From: Anaerolineaceae bacterium
GTDB lineage: Bacteria; Chloroflexota; Anaerolineae; Anaerolineales; Villigracilaceae
NCBI GenBank assembly: GCA_009772985.1
Contig: WOUS01000008.1
Location: 91,332 to 155,331, forward strand
Length of the DNA: 64,000 nt
Reading direction: 5' to 3'
Both the position numbers and the translations under genes were made by a program. Of this stretch, positions 50,211 through 59,493 are shown one piece after another. Numbering within the stretch: position 1 is the first letter of the stretch; each line of letters opens with the position of its first letter. The notes under the pieces are model-generated. The model was not told the DNA's origin and searched no databases. It worked only from the letters and a program-made list of their open reading frames with translations.

Positions 50211-51887
50211 TTATTGCTCTTTGTGCTGCTTGACCAGTTCCCGGCGCAGGATCTTGCCGACCGTGGTCTTGGGCAGTTCGGTGCGGAACTCGACGTGCGT
50301 CGGCACCTTGTACGGGGCCAGCCGTTCCTTGCACCACGCCTTGACCTCGGACTCTTCCATTGTTTCGCCGGGCTTGACCACCACCCAGGCTTTCACCGTC
50401 TCGCCCCGGTGCGGGTCCGGGATGCCTGCCACGCCCACCTCGAGCACTTTGGGGTTGGTGCTGATGGCTTCCTCCACTTCCCGCGGCCAGACCTGGAATC
50501 CGCCTGGTTTGATGAGTTCCTTCTTGCGGTCAACGATGTAGAAATAGCCGTCATCGTCCATGCGGGCGATGTCGCCGGTATAGAGCCAGCCATCGCGCAG
50601 CGTGTTGGTGGTCTCGGTGGGCATGTTGTGGTAGCCTTTGAATACCTGAGGCCCCTTGATGACCAGTTCGCCGATATCGCCGACGGGCATTTCCGTTACG
50701 CCGTCATCCAGGCTGATGATCCTGGCATCCACGTCCGACATGGGCAGGCCGATGGACCCGGTGCGGTTTTCGCCGAGCAGGGGGTTGCAGTGGGTGGCGG
50801 TGGGCGCTTCGGAGAGGCCGAACCCCTCGAAGACCTTGCCGCCGCTCAGCGCCTCGAATTTTTCCTTGGTCTCCCGCATCAGCGCCGCGGAGCCGGAAAT
50901 GCAGGCCTTGATGGAACTCAGGTCGTATTTGCCGGCCTTCACGTCCGGGTGGTTGTTGATCGCGTTGTACAGCGTGGGGACGCCGGGGAAAATGGTCGGG
51001 CGGTATTTCTTGATGTTTTCGAGGTCGTCGTGCAGGTCGCGCGCATTTGGCACCATGACCAGGCTCGCCCCGGCGGACATGCCAAACAACATCCCGGCCA
51101 CCATGCCGTAGACGTGGAACAGCGGGATCGCCATCAGTACGACCTCGTGTCCCTCGTTGAGATCGAGCATCCAGGATTTGATCTGCAGTGTGTTGGCGAC
51201 CAGGTTGCGGTGCATGGCGATGGCGCCCTTCGAGATGCCGGTCGTGCCGCCGCTGTACTGGAAGAGAGCCGTATCGTCCGGCTTGATCTCCAGTTTGGGG
51301 CGGTCCTCGGGTTTGTATTTGGCCAGCCAGTCCTGGAACCAGAGATCGCCCTGCTCCAGCGTGACGCGGAACCCGCCTTTCTTTTCCTTTGCCAGCGTGA
51401 ACAGGACCTTCAAGGCAGGCGGCAGGGTTTCCTTGATATTGGTGACGATGAGTTTCTTGATCTTCGTCTTCGGCTGGGCCTTCTTCATGGTGTTGTAGAA
51501 GTTGCTCATCACGAACATAAGTTCGACGCCTGCGTCGTTGACCTGGTGGTCAATTTCTGATGGCGTGTAGAGTGGGTTCGTGGCAACGACGACCCCGCCG
51601 GCCTTGAGAATTCCGAAATAGATCATCACGAATTGCGGCGTGTTGGGAATGAACATTCCCACCCGGTCGCCTTTCTTGACCCCCATTGCGGCGAGACCTC
51701 CCGCCACCCTGTCGGTGATCTCGTTCATCTCGCGGTAGGTGATCGTTGCTCCCTTGAAGATGGTACAGGGATTGTCGGGATACTTACGCGCCGACTCTTC
51801 GAGGAAGTAGTACAGAGGCACTGCGGGATAGTCGAGGGTGTGCGGAACACCCTTGTCGTACTTCTTCAACCAGGGACGATCTTTCAT
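50211..51887 (-). CDS. long-chain acyl-CoA synthetase (FadD-like)
   Basis: 558 residues of the ANL superfamily. It activates fatty acids with ATP and CoA. Motifs: YSGGTTGISKGAIAMHRNL (ATP loop), FEGFGLSEAPTATHCNP, WLYTGDIARMDDDGYFYIVDRKKELIKPGGFQVWPREVEE, and the catalytic Lys near the C-terminus in LPKTTVGKILRRELV. Start ATG is preceded by AAGGAGGAG. Unlike the FAAL-like enzyme at 17183 it has no adjacent carrier protein and shows CoA-ligase style motifs. Confidence 0.92.
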   Translation of the reverse strand: MKDRPWLKKYDKGVPHTLDYPAVPLYYFLEESARKYPDNPCTIFKGATITYREMNEITDRVAGGLAAMGVKKGDRVGMFIPNTPQFVMIYFGILKAGGVVVATNPLYTPSEIDHQVNDAGVELMFVMSNFYNTMKKAQPKTKIKKLIVTNIKETLPPALKVLFTLAKEKKGGFRVTLEQGDLWFQDWLAKYKPEDRPKLEIKPDDTALFQYSGGTTGISKGAIAMHRNLVANTLQIKSWMLDLNEGHEVVLMAIPLFHVYGMVAGMLFGMSAGASLVMVPNARDLHDDLENIKKYRPTIFPGVPTLYNAINNHPDVKAGKYDLSSIKACISGSAALMRETKEKFEALSGGKVFEGFGLSEAPTATHCNPLLGENRTGSIGLPMSDVDARIISLDDGVTEMPVGDIGELVIKGPQVFKGYHNMPTETTNTLRDGWLYTGDIARMDDDGYFYIVDRKKELIKPGGFQVWPREVEEAISTNPKVLEVGVAGIPDPHRGETVKAWVVVKPGETMEESEVKAWCKERLAPYKVPTHVEFRTELPKTTVGKILRRELVKQHKEQ

Positions 51888-52016
51888 GTGCTCCTCCTTG
51901 CTAATGAATAGGGATGGACATCTCCATAAAGTAGTATAGAGGGAAAAGAGAGAAAAGTCAACAGGTTTTTCGAAACTTCTTCTTTGAAATGGTGTTGCAT
52001 ATTCCCCTTGTTTTGT

Positions 52017-52985
52017 TCATTCGGGTGACAGCGTGCCGCGGATAAACCTTTCAAGATCGGGAATGGTCGCCTTGCCGGCCTCGAACCAGTGGATGGCCGG
52101 ATCGTCAGGCTTGAACCAGTTTGCCTGCCTGCGCACAAAGACGCGCGTCAGCCGCCGCATTTGGACTTTGGCCTCCTCGACCGTCAGCCTGCCCTGCAAA
52201 ACCTCCACGCATTCGCGGTACCCGATGGCCGAGAGCGCCGGCAGGGAGGGGGGGCAGCCGGAATCGAGCAGACGTTTCACTTCATCCAACAGCCCCGCCG
52301 CGAACATGGATTCGATGCGCGCATCCACGCGGGCGTACAGTTCCGGCCGCGGACGGGTCAGGCCGACCGTCAGCAGACGGTAGGGACTCGCGCCCTGCCC
52401 GCGCTGCGCCGAGAACCTCCGCCCGGTCGCGAAGATCACCTCCAGTGCCCGGACCGTGCGCCGGACGTTGCGCGGGTCTATCTTTTCGGCTGCTTCGGGA
52501 TCCAGGAATTTCAGTCGTTCGTGTAGCCGGTTAACCCCGTATGTGCCTGCCTGTTCCTCCAAAATAGCGCGCAGCCGTGGCTGCGGACCCAAGGCCGGCG
52601 GCGCCCACCCGTGCGCGACCGCGTGGACGTATTGTCCGGTCCCGCCGACGAGGAAGGGGAGTTTGCCGCGGGCGTGGATGCCGGCGATGGCCTGCGCGGC
52701 GGCCTGCTGGAAAACGGACAGGCTCCAGGTCTCGCGCGGGTCGGCCACGTCCACGAGATGGTGGGGAACGCGGCGGCGCTCTGCGGGCGTCGGCTTGGCG
52801 GTGCCGATGTCCATGCCCCGGTAGAAGAGACGCGAATCCGCCGAGACGATCTCCCCGTCCAGCCGTTCGGCCAGTTGGATGGAGGTCTCGGTCTTGCCCG
52901 CGGCTGTCGGTCCGACGATGACGACCAAGGGCGGTTTGACGTGTGACAGGTGACGTGTGACGTGCAACGTTTTATCCGATGACAT
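52017..52985 (-). CDS. miaA: tRNA dimethylallyltransferase
   Basis: Adds an isopentenyl group to A37 of tRNAs that read UNN codons. It has 322 residues with P-loop VVIVGPTAAGKTETSIQLAE, DSRLFYRGMDIGTAKPT, FLVGGTGQYVHA and the QRGQGASPYR region. The first ~16 residues come from a simple repeat (52938-52967, GTGTGAC/GTGACG units), so the original start was probably lost or moved. Its 5' end overlaps the 3' end of the yraN gene by 14 bases. Confidence 0.93.
   Translation of the reverse strand: MSSDKTLHVTRHLSHVKPPLVVIVGPTAAGKTETSIQLAERLDGEIVSADSRLFYRGMDIGTAKPTPAERRRVPHHLVDVADPRETWSLSVFQQAAAQAIAGIHARGKLPFLVGGTGQYVHAVAHGWAPPALGPQPRLRAILEEQAGTYGVNRLHERLKFLDPEAAEKIDPRNVRRTVRALEVIFATGRRFSAQRGQGASPYRLLTVGLTRPRPELYARVDARIESMFAAGLLDEVKRLLDSGCPPSLPALSAIGYRECVEVLQGRLTVEEAKVQMRRLTRVFVRRQANWFKPDDPAIHWFEAGKATIPDLERFIRGTLSPE
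52938..52967. repeat. short GTGTGAC-type repeats at the 5' end of miaA
   Basis: Units of GACGTGTGAC, GGTGACGTGTGAC and GTGCAACG lie in tandem and encode the non-conserved L-H-V-T-R-H-L-S-H-V at the MiaA N-terminus. Confidence 0.6.
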
Positions 52986-53334
52986 TTTCGAAATGGGTGA
53001 TGACAGGCTCCCGGTCCGGGCCGCGCTCGACGGAGATCACGTCGAACTGCCAGGTGTCCGGGCCGCCAGGATTGAGGTCCAGGTAGTGTTCGGCGGCCAT
53101 CAGCATGTGCTCCTGTTTGCGCGGCGTGACCGCGTCTTCGGGGTAGGCGAAGGAATGCGAACTGCGCGCCTTGACTTCGGCGAATACGAGCAGGTCGTCT
53201 TTGCGGGCCACGATGTCCAGTTCGCCGTGCGGTGTGCGGACGTTGCGTTCCAGGATGGCGTACCCCTGGCGGGCCAGGTAGTCTGCCGCGGCCTGTTCGC
53301 CCCATGCTCCCATACGCTGCCGGTAGTTGCTCAT
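52972..53334 (-). CDS. yraN: YraN/UPF0102 family nuclease-like protein
   Basis: 120 residues of the PD-(D/E)xK-like UPF0102 family: GAWGEQAAADYLARQGYAILERN, then HGELDIVARKDDLLVFAEVKAR, which holds the E...D...E-x-K nuclease-like residues. The exact function in the family is uncertain. I chose ATG 53332-53334 (M-S-N-Y-R-Q-R), the family start; the longer frame crosses the divergent promoter. Confidence 0.9.
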   Translation of the reverse strand: MSNYRQRMGAWGEQAAADYLARQGYAILERNVRTPHGELDIVARKDDLLVFAEVKARSSHSFAYPEDAVTPRKQEHMLMAAEHYLDLNPGGPDTWQFDVISVERGPDREPVITHFENVIG

Positions 53335-53376
53335 CGGCCAATCGTAAGTCAAGCAGGAAGGCCTGTCAAGGTAGTG

Positions 53377-53382
53377 TATAAT
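53377..53382 (+). promoter_or_regulatory. -10 box upstream of the uncharacterised gene pair
   Basis: TATAAT at 53377-53382, 51 bases before ATG 53433. No convincing -35 element. Confidence 0.45.
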
Positions 53383-53432
53383 TATGCCGCTTTGTAAACA
53401 ATCCCAATCAGAAAGATTCAAGAACCCGGCAT

Positions 53433-55022
53433 ATGATGGCGAACGCTCTTCTTACCCTGCCCCCCGACTACTGGACAACTTTTACCCCCGCCAAGAAAGA
53501 CCTCGAGTTCATCGGCGCCTGTCTCTTCGAGAACGAGACTCCGCTGACCGAGAAGGAACTCGTTCCGGTGCTGGTCAACGAGCGCATCCGCAGTGAGCGC
53601 GATGTTTTGCTGCAACAGCATCGGGCGGGGGGCAAGACCTACCTGCCCAAGGAAAATTACAAGACCGGCGATCCCCTTGTTTTTCCGGCGCTCAACTGGA
53701 AAAAAGGGAAGGTGATCGGCGCCCGCTCCGGCGTCAATCCCGGGATGGGGGAGTTTTCGGTCATCGAGGTCGAGTTCGAAGACGGGGTCAAGTCGTTCGC
53801 GGCCGGGCTGGCGGAGCACGCACTTAACCAGCCCGTGGAAGTGGCCGCCGATGACCAGTTGCTCAACCCGGAGAACGTGCTGAAGACCTTCGGCGCGGAC
53901 CTTGAGCAGAAACTGCTGAAAAGCCTCCACTCGGACCCGGACCTGGTGCGGATTGCCGGGCGCTGGTTCCCGCGTGCCCTGTTGGTGGACGTGAACGCCG
54001 GCCACCTGAACCTGGCCGAGGCCGTGCTGGAGGAAAATGGCGGCGCCCCGCTGACGGCGTCGGCGCTGATCGAGCAGGTGGAACTCCCGTTGGGCGGCAG
54101 CGCCAAGTTGATCGAGTTTTCGATGAATTACGCCCTGCAGGAAGACGGCCGCTTCGACGAAGTCGGCCCGGCAGGCGAGGTGTTGTGGTGCCTGAAGCGT
54201 CTCGAGCCGGAGGATGTTCAGCAGATCCCGGCAACGTTGCGCTGCGTGGAAATGGAATACGATCAGTCGCTCCTGACGCCCCAGATGCTGAAACTGGTGG
54301 CCGAGATAGACGACGAACTGACCGAGCCGGCATCCCCCGCCCCCGCCGCGGACGAGGTGACGGTGGCGCTGACGTATCCGCACTGGCGGGCCGGCACGCT
54401 GCCGGTCTCGGCGCGCGTGCAGGGACTGTTCCCCACCGCCTACGAGTCGCCGCGCGTCCGCTTCACGCTGGTAGACGGGCAGTCCGGCGAGGAGATCCCG
54501 GCCTGGGTGGTGCGCCAGCACCGGTACGTTGCCGGGCTGGGCCGCTTTTATAAGAAATACGACCTTTTTCCCGGAAGCCTGGTGGTTGTGAAGCGGGGAA
54601 AACAGCCCGGGCAGGCCATCATCACGGCCCGGACGCGCCGCCCGACGCGCGACTGGGTGCGGACGGTGCTGGCCGGCTCGGATGGCGGGATCGTCTTCGC
54701 CATGCTCAAGCAGAACCTGGCGGCGGAATACAACGAACGGATGGTCGTGGCCGTGCCAGATGCGGCCGGTGTGGACGAGGCCTGCGCGCAGCTGGCGAAG
54801 CAGCGCGTCCCGTTCGAACAGCTGGTCGCATCTGCCATGCGGGAGGTGGTCAAACTGAACGTGCAGGGACACGTCCACGCGCAGGAGTTGTATTCCGCGC
54901 TGAACATCATCCGCCGCTGCCCGCCCGCCCCCTTACTGGCGTTCCTGGTCGGGAACAAGGCGTACAAACACGTCGGCGACATGCACTTCCGCATGGCCGA
55001 GTCGGAGGCCGGCAATGAGTGA
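53433..55022 (+). CDS. uncharacterised protein, 529 aa, first of a pair
   Basis: I do not recognise this family. Residues 1-~115 look like an N-terminal helical part followed by strands (FPALNWKKGKVIGARSGVNPGMGEFSVIEVEFEDG). The middle (~120-290) has winged-helix-like helix runs. The segment at ~335-390 (VRFTLVDGQSGEEIPAWVVRQH, then GLGRFYKKYDLFPGSLVVVKRG) resembles B3/EcoRII-N-like or related DNA-binding barrels, where a G-L-x-x-F-Y...L-x-P-G-D block precedes a strand; this is a weak resemblance. The C-terminal ~100 residues are helical. It overlaps the next gene by 8 bases. Confidence 0.7.
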   Translation: MMANALLTLPPDYWTTFTPAKKDLEFIGACLFENETPLTEKELVPVLVNERIRSERDVLLQQHRAGGKTYLPKENYKTGDPLVFPALNWKKGKVIGARSGVNPGMGEFSVIEVEFEDGVKSFAAGLAEHALNQPVEVAADDQLLNPENVLKTFGADLEQKLLKSLHSDPDLVRIAGRWFPRALLVDVNAGHLNLAEAVLEENGGAPLTASALIEQVELPLGGSAKLIEFSMNYALQEDGRFDEVGPAGEVLWCLKRLEPEDVQQIPATLRCVEMEYDQSLLTPQMLKLVAEIDDELTEPASPAPAADEVTVALTYPHWRAGTLPVSARVQGLFPTAYESPRVRFTLVDGQSGEEIPAWVVRQHRYVAGLGRFYKKYDLFPGSLVVVKRGKQPGQAIITARTRRPTRDWVRTVLAGSDGGIVFAMLKQNLAAEYNERMVVAVPDAAGVDEACAQLAKQRVPFEQLVASAMREVVKLNVQGHVHAQELYSALNIIRRCPPAPLLAFLVGNKAYKHVGDMHFRMAESEAGNE

Positions 55023-55449
55023 GCCGAAGAAATTCAGCCTGGTCAAGCCGACCGTCGCGACTCCCTTCCACGTTGACTTCGAGTGGTGGCGCGAGAACGA
55101 CCGCAACTGGCACGTGGAATTGCGCAGCCTGTTGTGCGAGGAGCACCAGAAGGCATTCGCCGACCTACCCGAAGGCCAGTTGATTGACTGGGTGGACCCG
55201 GAGACCGCCGAGGTGCGCCAGATGGACGGCCTGCAGAACGCCATCATTACCCACTGCGCCTGCCAGGAAGGTTTCCTCGACGAGCACACCGCGCTGGTGG
55301 ATGCGGTCTTCCGCATCCTGCTTTCCGACGGCAACAAACCGATGAGCGCCGAGGAATTCGGCGCCCGCCTGAACCGCCCCGCGGATACCATCCTGCGCAC
55401 GCTGGCCGGGCCGCGGGTCTATAAGGGCATCCGTCCATATCTTGCGTGA
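55015..55449 (+). CDS. uncharacterised protein, 144 aa, second of the pair
   Basis: Soluble protein with the blocks F-H-V-D-F-E-W-W, LRSLLCEEH and THCACQEGFLDEHTALVDAVFRILL, ending in a winged-helix-like segment (PMSAEEFGARLNRPADTILRTLAG.RVYKGIRP). The C-A-C and earlier Cys could bind metal. It overlaps the 529-residue gene by 8 bases, so the two are translationally coupled and probably act together. A tRNA-Arg gene follows after 5 bases. No family recognised. Confidence 0.7.
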   Translation: MSEPKKFSLVKPTVATPFHVDFEWWRENDRNWHVELRSLLCEEHQKAFADLPEGQLIDWVDPETAEVRQMDGLQNAIITHCACQEGFLDEHTALVDAVFRILLSDGNKPMSAEEFGARLNRPADTILRTLAGPRVYKGIRPYLA

Positions 55450-55454
55450 TCCAT

Positions 55455-55527
55455 GCCCCTGTAGCTCAATGGATAGAGCACCTGCCTTCTAAGCAGTAGG
55501 CTGTGAGTTCGAATCTCACCAGGGGCG
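55455..55527 (+). tRNA. tRNA-Arg (anticodon UCU)
   Basis: Acceptor GCCCCTG (55455-55461) pairs with CAGGGGC (55520-55526). D-arm GCTC...GAGC. Anticodon loop CTTCTAA, anticodon TCT; the first pair of the anticodon stem is a C-T mismatch. T-arm GTGAG-TTCGAAT-CTCAC. Discriminator G; no encoded CCA. Confidence 0.94.
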
Positions 55528-55549
55528 CTGACCCCCTCACCCCCGTCCC

Positions 55550-55569
55550 CTCTCCCGCTTGCGGGAGAG
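55550..55569. repeat. REP-like hairpin between tRNA-Arg and tpx
   Basis: CTCTCCCGC (55550-55558) and GCGGGAGAG (55561-55569) form a perfect 9-bp stem, preceded by CCCCTCACCCCCGTCC, a sequence style common in bacterial REP elements. It may also terminate the tRNA transcript. Confidence 0.6.
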
Positions 55570-55598
55570 AGGTGCAGGAGAAAGGGCAGGAGGTGATT

Positions 55599-56123
55599 AT
55601 GACCACCGAACGCTTTGGCATCATCAAATTCAAGGGGAAGGACGCCACCGTCATCGGCCCGCACCTCAAGCCGGGCGACCCCGCCCCTGAGTTTTCCGTC
55701 CAGACGGGCGATTGGTCGCCGTTCAGCGGGCTGGCCGACACGCAGGGCAAGGTGCGGATCATTGCCGCCGTTCCCTCGCTCGATACCGAAGTCTGCGACC
55801 GCGAGACGCGCCGCTTCAACGTGGAAGCCGCCTCCCTGGGCAAGGATATCGCCATCCTGGTCATCAGCGCCGACCTGCCGTTCGCCCAGAAACGCTGGTG
55901 CGGCGCGGCCGGCGTGGACCAGGTGACGGTGCTCTCCGACCACATGGCCGCGGATTTCGGCGCGCAGTACGGCTGTCTCATCAAGGAAGCGCGCCTCCTG
56001 CGCCGGGCCGTCTTTGTGGTGGACCGCGCCGGGAAGATCGCCTACGCGGCCTACATGCCGGCGCTGGGCGAAGAGCCTGATTACGCCGCGGTGCTCGCCG
56101 CGGCCAGGGCCGCGCTCGGTTAG
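55599..56123 (+). CDS. tpx: thiol peroxidase
   Basis: Reduces hydroperoxides with thioredoxin. It has 174 residues: PGDPAPEFSV, the peroxidatic Cys in SLDTEVCDRETRRFN, and the resolving Cys in AQKRWCGAAGVDQ. Atypical 2-Cys Tpx pattern and length. ATG 55599 follows GGAGG by five bases. Followed 15 bases later by hsp20 and lon, forming a stress-response run. Confidence 0.94.
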   Translation: MTTERFGIIKFKGKDATVIGPHLKPGDPAPEFSVQTGDWSPFSGLADTQGKVRIIAAVPSLDTEVCDRETRRFNVEAASLGKDIAILVISADLPFAQKRWCGAAGVDQVTVLSDHMAADFGAQYGCLIKEARLLRRAVFVVDRAGKIAYAAYMPALGEEPDYAAVLAAARAALG

Positions 56124-56138
56124 CAAGGAGTTGATCCC

Positions 56139-56543
56139 ATGGTTGCGCTGACCTGGAAATCGGAACCCTCCCTCGAAAAGAGAAGCAACGCCCTGCAGGC
56201 CATTGGCTGGCAGGTGAACCTCCATCCGTACTCGTGGAGTCCGCCGACCGACGTCTACGAAACGGACGCCAGTTTCATCGTCCGCGTGGAAGTGGCCGGG
56301 ATGCGCGAAGCGGATTTCTCCATCGGCGTGGAGAAGAATTTCCTGGTCATCAGCGGCGTGCGCATCGACGCGCAGGAACGGCGCGCCTATCACCAGATGG
56401 AGATCCGCTTCGGCGAGTTCAGCGCCGCCGTCGAACTCCCTCCGGCGGTTGACGTCAACCGCGCCGACGCCGGATACGAAGACGGCTTCCTGACCGTCAT
56501 CCTGCCGAAACTGAAACCGGCCGCGGTCAAGGTGCAGGGATAA
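56139..56543 (+). CDS. Hsp20 small heat-shock protein
   Basis: 134 residues with an alpha-crystallin domain (~35-130): PPTDVYETDASFIVRVEVAGM, then FSIGVEKNFLVISGVR, and GYEDGFLTVILPK (the G-x-L signature is here G-F-L-T-V). Holdase chaperone that binds unfolding proteins. AAGGAG precedes the ATG. lon starts 3 bases after its stop, so the pair is co-transcribed. Confidence 0.9.
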   Translation: MVALTWKSEPSLEKRSNALQAIGWQVNLHPYSWSPPTDVYETDASFIVRVEVAGMREADFSIGVEKNFLVISGVRIDAQERRAYHQMEIRFGEFSAAVELPPAVDVNRADAGYEDGFLTVILPKLKPAAVKVQG

Positions 56544-56546
56544 TTC

Positions 56547-59153
56547 ATGTCTGCATCGCGCTGGCATTCCGGCCCCGTGGAACTGCTGCAATGGCTGGAA
56601 GAATCCGATGCCTCCATCGAGGAAGTGTTCATGCCGTCCATTTTCACCCGCCTCCAGAAAAAAGAAGAGCAGGATAAAGGCCCGGCCGCGAAACCGGCGG
56701 AGGAGCAGGTGTCGAAACTCCCCGACACGGTTGCCATCCTGCCGCTGCGCGGCGTGGTCGTCTATCCCCAGACCGCCGTCCCGTTGACGATCGGACAGCC
56801 GCGCTCCATCAAACTAGTGGACGAGGTCTCGCTCACGCCCGACAAACTGGTCGGCCTGGTGGCGGCGCGCGACCCGGAACTGGAAAACCCCGGCCCCGCG
56901 GACCTGTACCCGGTCGGCACCATCGCCACCGTCCACCGCCTGTTCCGCGCCCCCGACAACACCATCCGCCTGCTGGTGCAGGGACTGATGCGCTTCCGGC
57001 TGGTGGAGGTGGTGCAGGAGGAGCCGTACCTGACGGCGCGGGTGGAGGTCATCCCCGAAACGGTGGAGACCGGGCTGGAGATCGAGGCGCTGGCGCGCTC
57101 GGCGCGCGACCAGTTCGAGCAGATCTCCAACCTGACGCCGTCCATCCCGCGCGAACTGGTGGCCTCCATCACCCAACTGGAGGACCCGCTCCAGACCATC
57201 TACACCATCGCCAATTTCCAGCGCATCGAATTGCAGGACGCCCAGGCCATCCTCGAACTGGACTCGACCAAATCCAAACTCGAGAAACTGGTGGACCTGC
57301 TGGTGCGCGAGGCGGAAGTCCTGTCGCTGGGGGCCAAGATCCAGAACGAGGCGCGCTCGGGGATCGAGAAGGTCCAGCGCGATTACTTCCTGCGCGAGCA
57401 GATGAAAGCCATCCAGAAGGAACTCGGCGAGCGCGACGAGCAGGCGGTGGAGGTGGAGGAGTTCCGCAAGAAGATCGAAGCCGCCAAAATGCCGGAGGAG
57501 GCCGAAAAGATGGCGCGCCGCGAACTGGACCGCATGGCGCGCCTGCCGACCGCCGCCGCCGAGTACGGCGTCATCCGCACCTATCTCGACTGGCTGGTGT
57601 CGGTTCCCTGGGGGCAGACCACGCAGGATAATCTGGATATTGCCCACGCCCGCGGAATCCTGGACCAGGACCACTACGGGCTGAAGGATGTGAAGGAACG
57701 CATCCTGGAATTCCTTGCCATTCGCAAACTGCGCCTGGAGCGCAAGGATGACGAGAAGGAGCCGTCGAAGGACCTCATCCGGCGCGAGCGCGAGGGCGTG
57801 ATTTTGTGCTTCGTCGGCCCGCCCGGCGTGGGCAAGACCTCGCTCGGCCAGTCCATCGCCCGCGCCATGGAGCGCAAGTTCATCCGCGCCTCGCTGGGCG
57901 GCGTGCGCGACGAGGCCGAGGTGCGCGGCCACCGCCGCACCTACATCGGCGCCATGCCGGGGCGCATCCTGCAAGCCCTGCGCCGCGTCGAGTCGCGCAA
58001 CCCCGTCTTTATGCTCGACGAGGTGGACAAACTGACCTTCGATTTCCACGGCGACCCGGCCTCGGCCCTGCTCGAAGTGCTCGACCCGGAGCAGAACGTC
58101 GAATTCCGCGATAACTACCTGGAGGTTGCCTACGATCTCTCGCAGGTGTTCTTCATCACCACCGCCAACACGCTGGAAACCATCCCCGGCCCGCTGCTGG
58201 ACCGCATGGAGATCATCCACCTTTCCGGCTATACCGAAGGCGAAAAGGTCGCCATTGCCAAAGGCTACCTCGTCCCGCGCCAGATCCGCGAGAACGGACT
58301 GCGCCCGGAGGAGGCGGCCTTCTCCAGGGACGCGCTCAAGACCATCATCAACGAGTACACGCGCGAGGCCGGCGTCCGCAACCTGGAACGGCGCATCGGC
58401 GCCGTCTGCCGCAAGATCGGCACGCGCATCGCCGAGGGCAAGAAACCGCGCGCGAAGGTCACGCCCACGGCGGCGCGCGAACTGCTCGGCCATCCCATCT
58501 TCCTCGAACACGATGAGATTGACACGCGCATCTCCATCCCCGGCGTGGTTCCCGGCCTGGCATGGACGCCGTTCGGCGGCGACATCCTGTTCATCGAGGC
58601 CACGAAAATGCCCGGGTCGAAGGGCTTCCAGATCACCGGGTCGGTGGGGAACGTGATGCAGGAATCGGCCCGCGCCGCGCTGTCGTACGTCCGCTCCCAT
58701 TCCGAGGACCTCGGCCTGCCGAAGGATTTCTACGACAAGTCCGACATCCACCTGCACATCCCGGCCGGCGCCCAGCCGAAGGACGGCCCCTCGGCCGGCG
58801 TGACGATGGCGACCGCGCTGGTCTCGCTGGTGTCCGGCCGCCCGGTCAAGAAAGGCGTCAGCATGACCGGCGAGATCACCCTGCGCGGCCAGGTCATGCC
58901 GGTCGGCGGGATCAAGGAGAAGATGCTGGCTGCCCACCGCGCCGGCCTGAAGACGGTCATCCTGCCGACGCGCAACAAACTGGACCTCGAGGATATTCCC
59001 GCCGAGATCAAGAAATCCATGACCTTCGTTTTTGCCGAGTCGGTCAACGACGTGCTGAAGGCCGCTCTCGAAAAACCGGTCCGCCCGGCGCGGCCGAAAA
59101 CAACGCAGAAAAAAGGAAACACTCATGCCAAAAGTGCTCCTGGCGGACGATGA
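56547..59153 (+). CDS. lon: ATP-dependent Lon protease
   Basis: AAA+ serine protease of 868 residues, degrades misfolded and regulatory proteins. N-terminal LON domain from about residue 68 ([21 protein letters not shown]), coiled-coil region, Walker [16 protein letters not shown], and the protease domain with catalytic Ser in [14 protein letters not shown] and Lys in [14 protein letters not shown]. The first ~65 residues are non-canonical; an internal ATG at 56631 (M-P-S-I-F-T-R) with GAGGAAG upstream is a real alternative start. The last 29 bases overlap the response regulator gene. Confidence 0.96.
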   Translation: MSASRWHSGPVELLQWLEESDASIEEVFMPSIFTRLQKKEEQDKGPAAKPAEEQVSKLPDTVAILPLRGVVVYPQTAVPLTIGQPRSIKLVDEVSLTPDKLVGLVAARDPELENPGPADLYPVGTIATVHRLFRAPDNTIRLLVQGLMRFRLVEVVQEEPYLTARVEVIPETVETGLEIEALARSARDQFEQISNLTPSIPRELVASITQLEDPLQTIYTIANFQRIELQDAQAILELDSTKSKLEKLVDLLVREAEVLSLGAKIQNEARSGIEKVQRDYFLREQMKAIQKELGERDEQAVEVEEFRKKIEAAKMPEEAEKMARRELDRMARLPTAAAEYGVIRTYLDWLVSVPWGQTTQDNLDIAHARGILDQDHYGLKDVKERILEFLAIRKLRLERKDDEKEPSKDLIRREREGVILCFVGPPGVGKTSLGQSIARAMERKFIRASLGGVRDEAEVRGHRRTYIGAMPGRILQALRRVESRNPVFMLDEVDKLTFDFHGDPASALLEVLDPEQNVEFRDNYLEVAYDLSQVFFITTANTLETIPGPLLDRMEIIHLSGYTEGEKVAIAKGYLVPRQIRENGLRPEEAAFSRDALKTIINEYTREAGVRNLERRIGAVCRKIGTRIAEGKKPRAKVTPTAARELLGHPIFLEHDEIDTRISIPGVVPGLAWTPFGGDILFIEATKMPGSKGFQITGSVGNVMQESARAALSYVRSHSEDLGLPKDFYDKSDIHLHIPAGAQPKDGPSAGVTMATALVSLVSGRPVKKGVSMTGEITLRGQVMPVGGIKEKMLAAHRAGLKTVILPTRNKLDLEDIPAEIKKSMTFVFAESVNDVLKAALEKPVRPARPKTTQKKGNTHAKSAPGGR

Positions 59154-59493
59154 CTTCACCATGGTCTCCCTCCTCAAGACCTTGCTGGGGATGGAGGGCT
59201 ACCAGGTGGAGACTTTGCTGGACAAGACCGGCGACCTGATGGAATACATCCGGGCTTTGAAACCGGATATTTTTCTGGTGGACTTTTTCCTGGGCGACCG
59301 GAACGGCCTCGACCTGGTACGGGAACTGCGCCGCCAGCCGGACTTGAAAAGCATCAAAGTGGTCATGGCTTCGGGGATAGACAAATCCGACGAATGCCTG
59401 GCGGCCGGCGCGAACGCTTTCCTGCTCAAGCCGTACATGCCGGATGACTTGTTCAAGATCCTCCGCGCCCAGCGAACCGGACCGAATGCCTGA
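59125..59493 (+). CDS. single-domain response regulator
   Basis: 122 residues, receiver (REC) domain only: acidic pocket A-D-D-D (8-10), phosphoacceptor Asp53 in LVDFFLG, and Lys in LLKPYMPDD. No output domain; such proteins act through protein contacts (CheY-like). The gene starts 29 bases inside the 3' end of lon in another frame, an unusually long overlap, with GGAAACACTC as a weak RBS. Its partner kinase is not in the window. Confidence 0.88.
   Translation: MPKVLLADDDFTMVSLLKTLLGMEGYQVETLLDKTGDLMEYIRALKPDIFLVDFFLGDRNGLDLVRELRRQPDLKSIKVVMASGIDKSDECLAAGANAFLLKPYMPDDLFKILRAQRTGPNA

Noticed and set aside
56814-59177. 787-aa minus-strand frame antisense to lon
   Set aside because: Covers most of lon in the complementary frame, has no recognisable motif, and its composition is typical of antisense GC-rich code.
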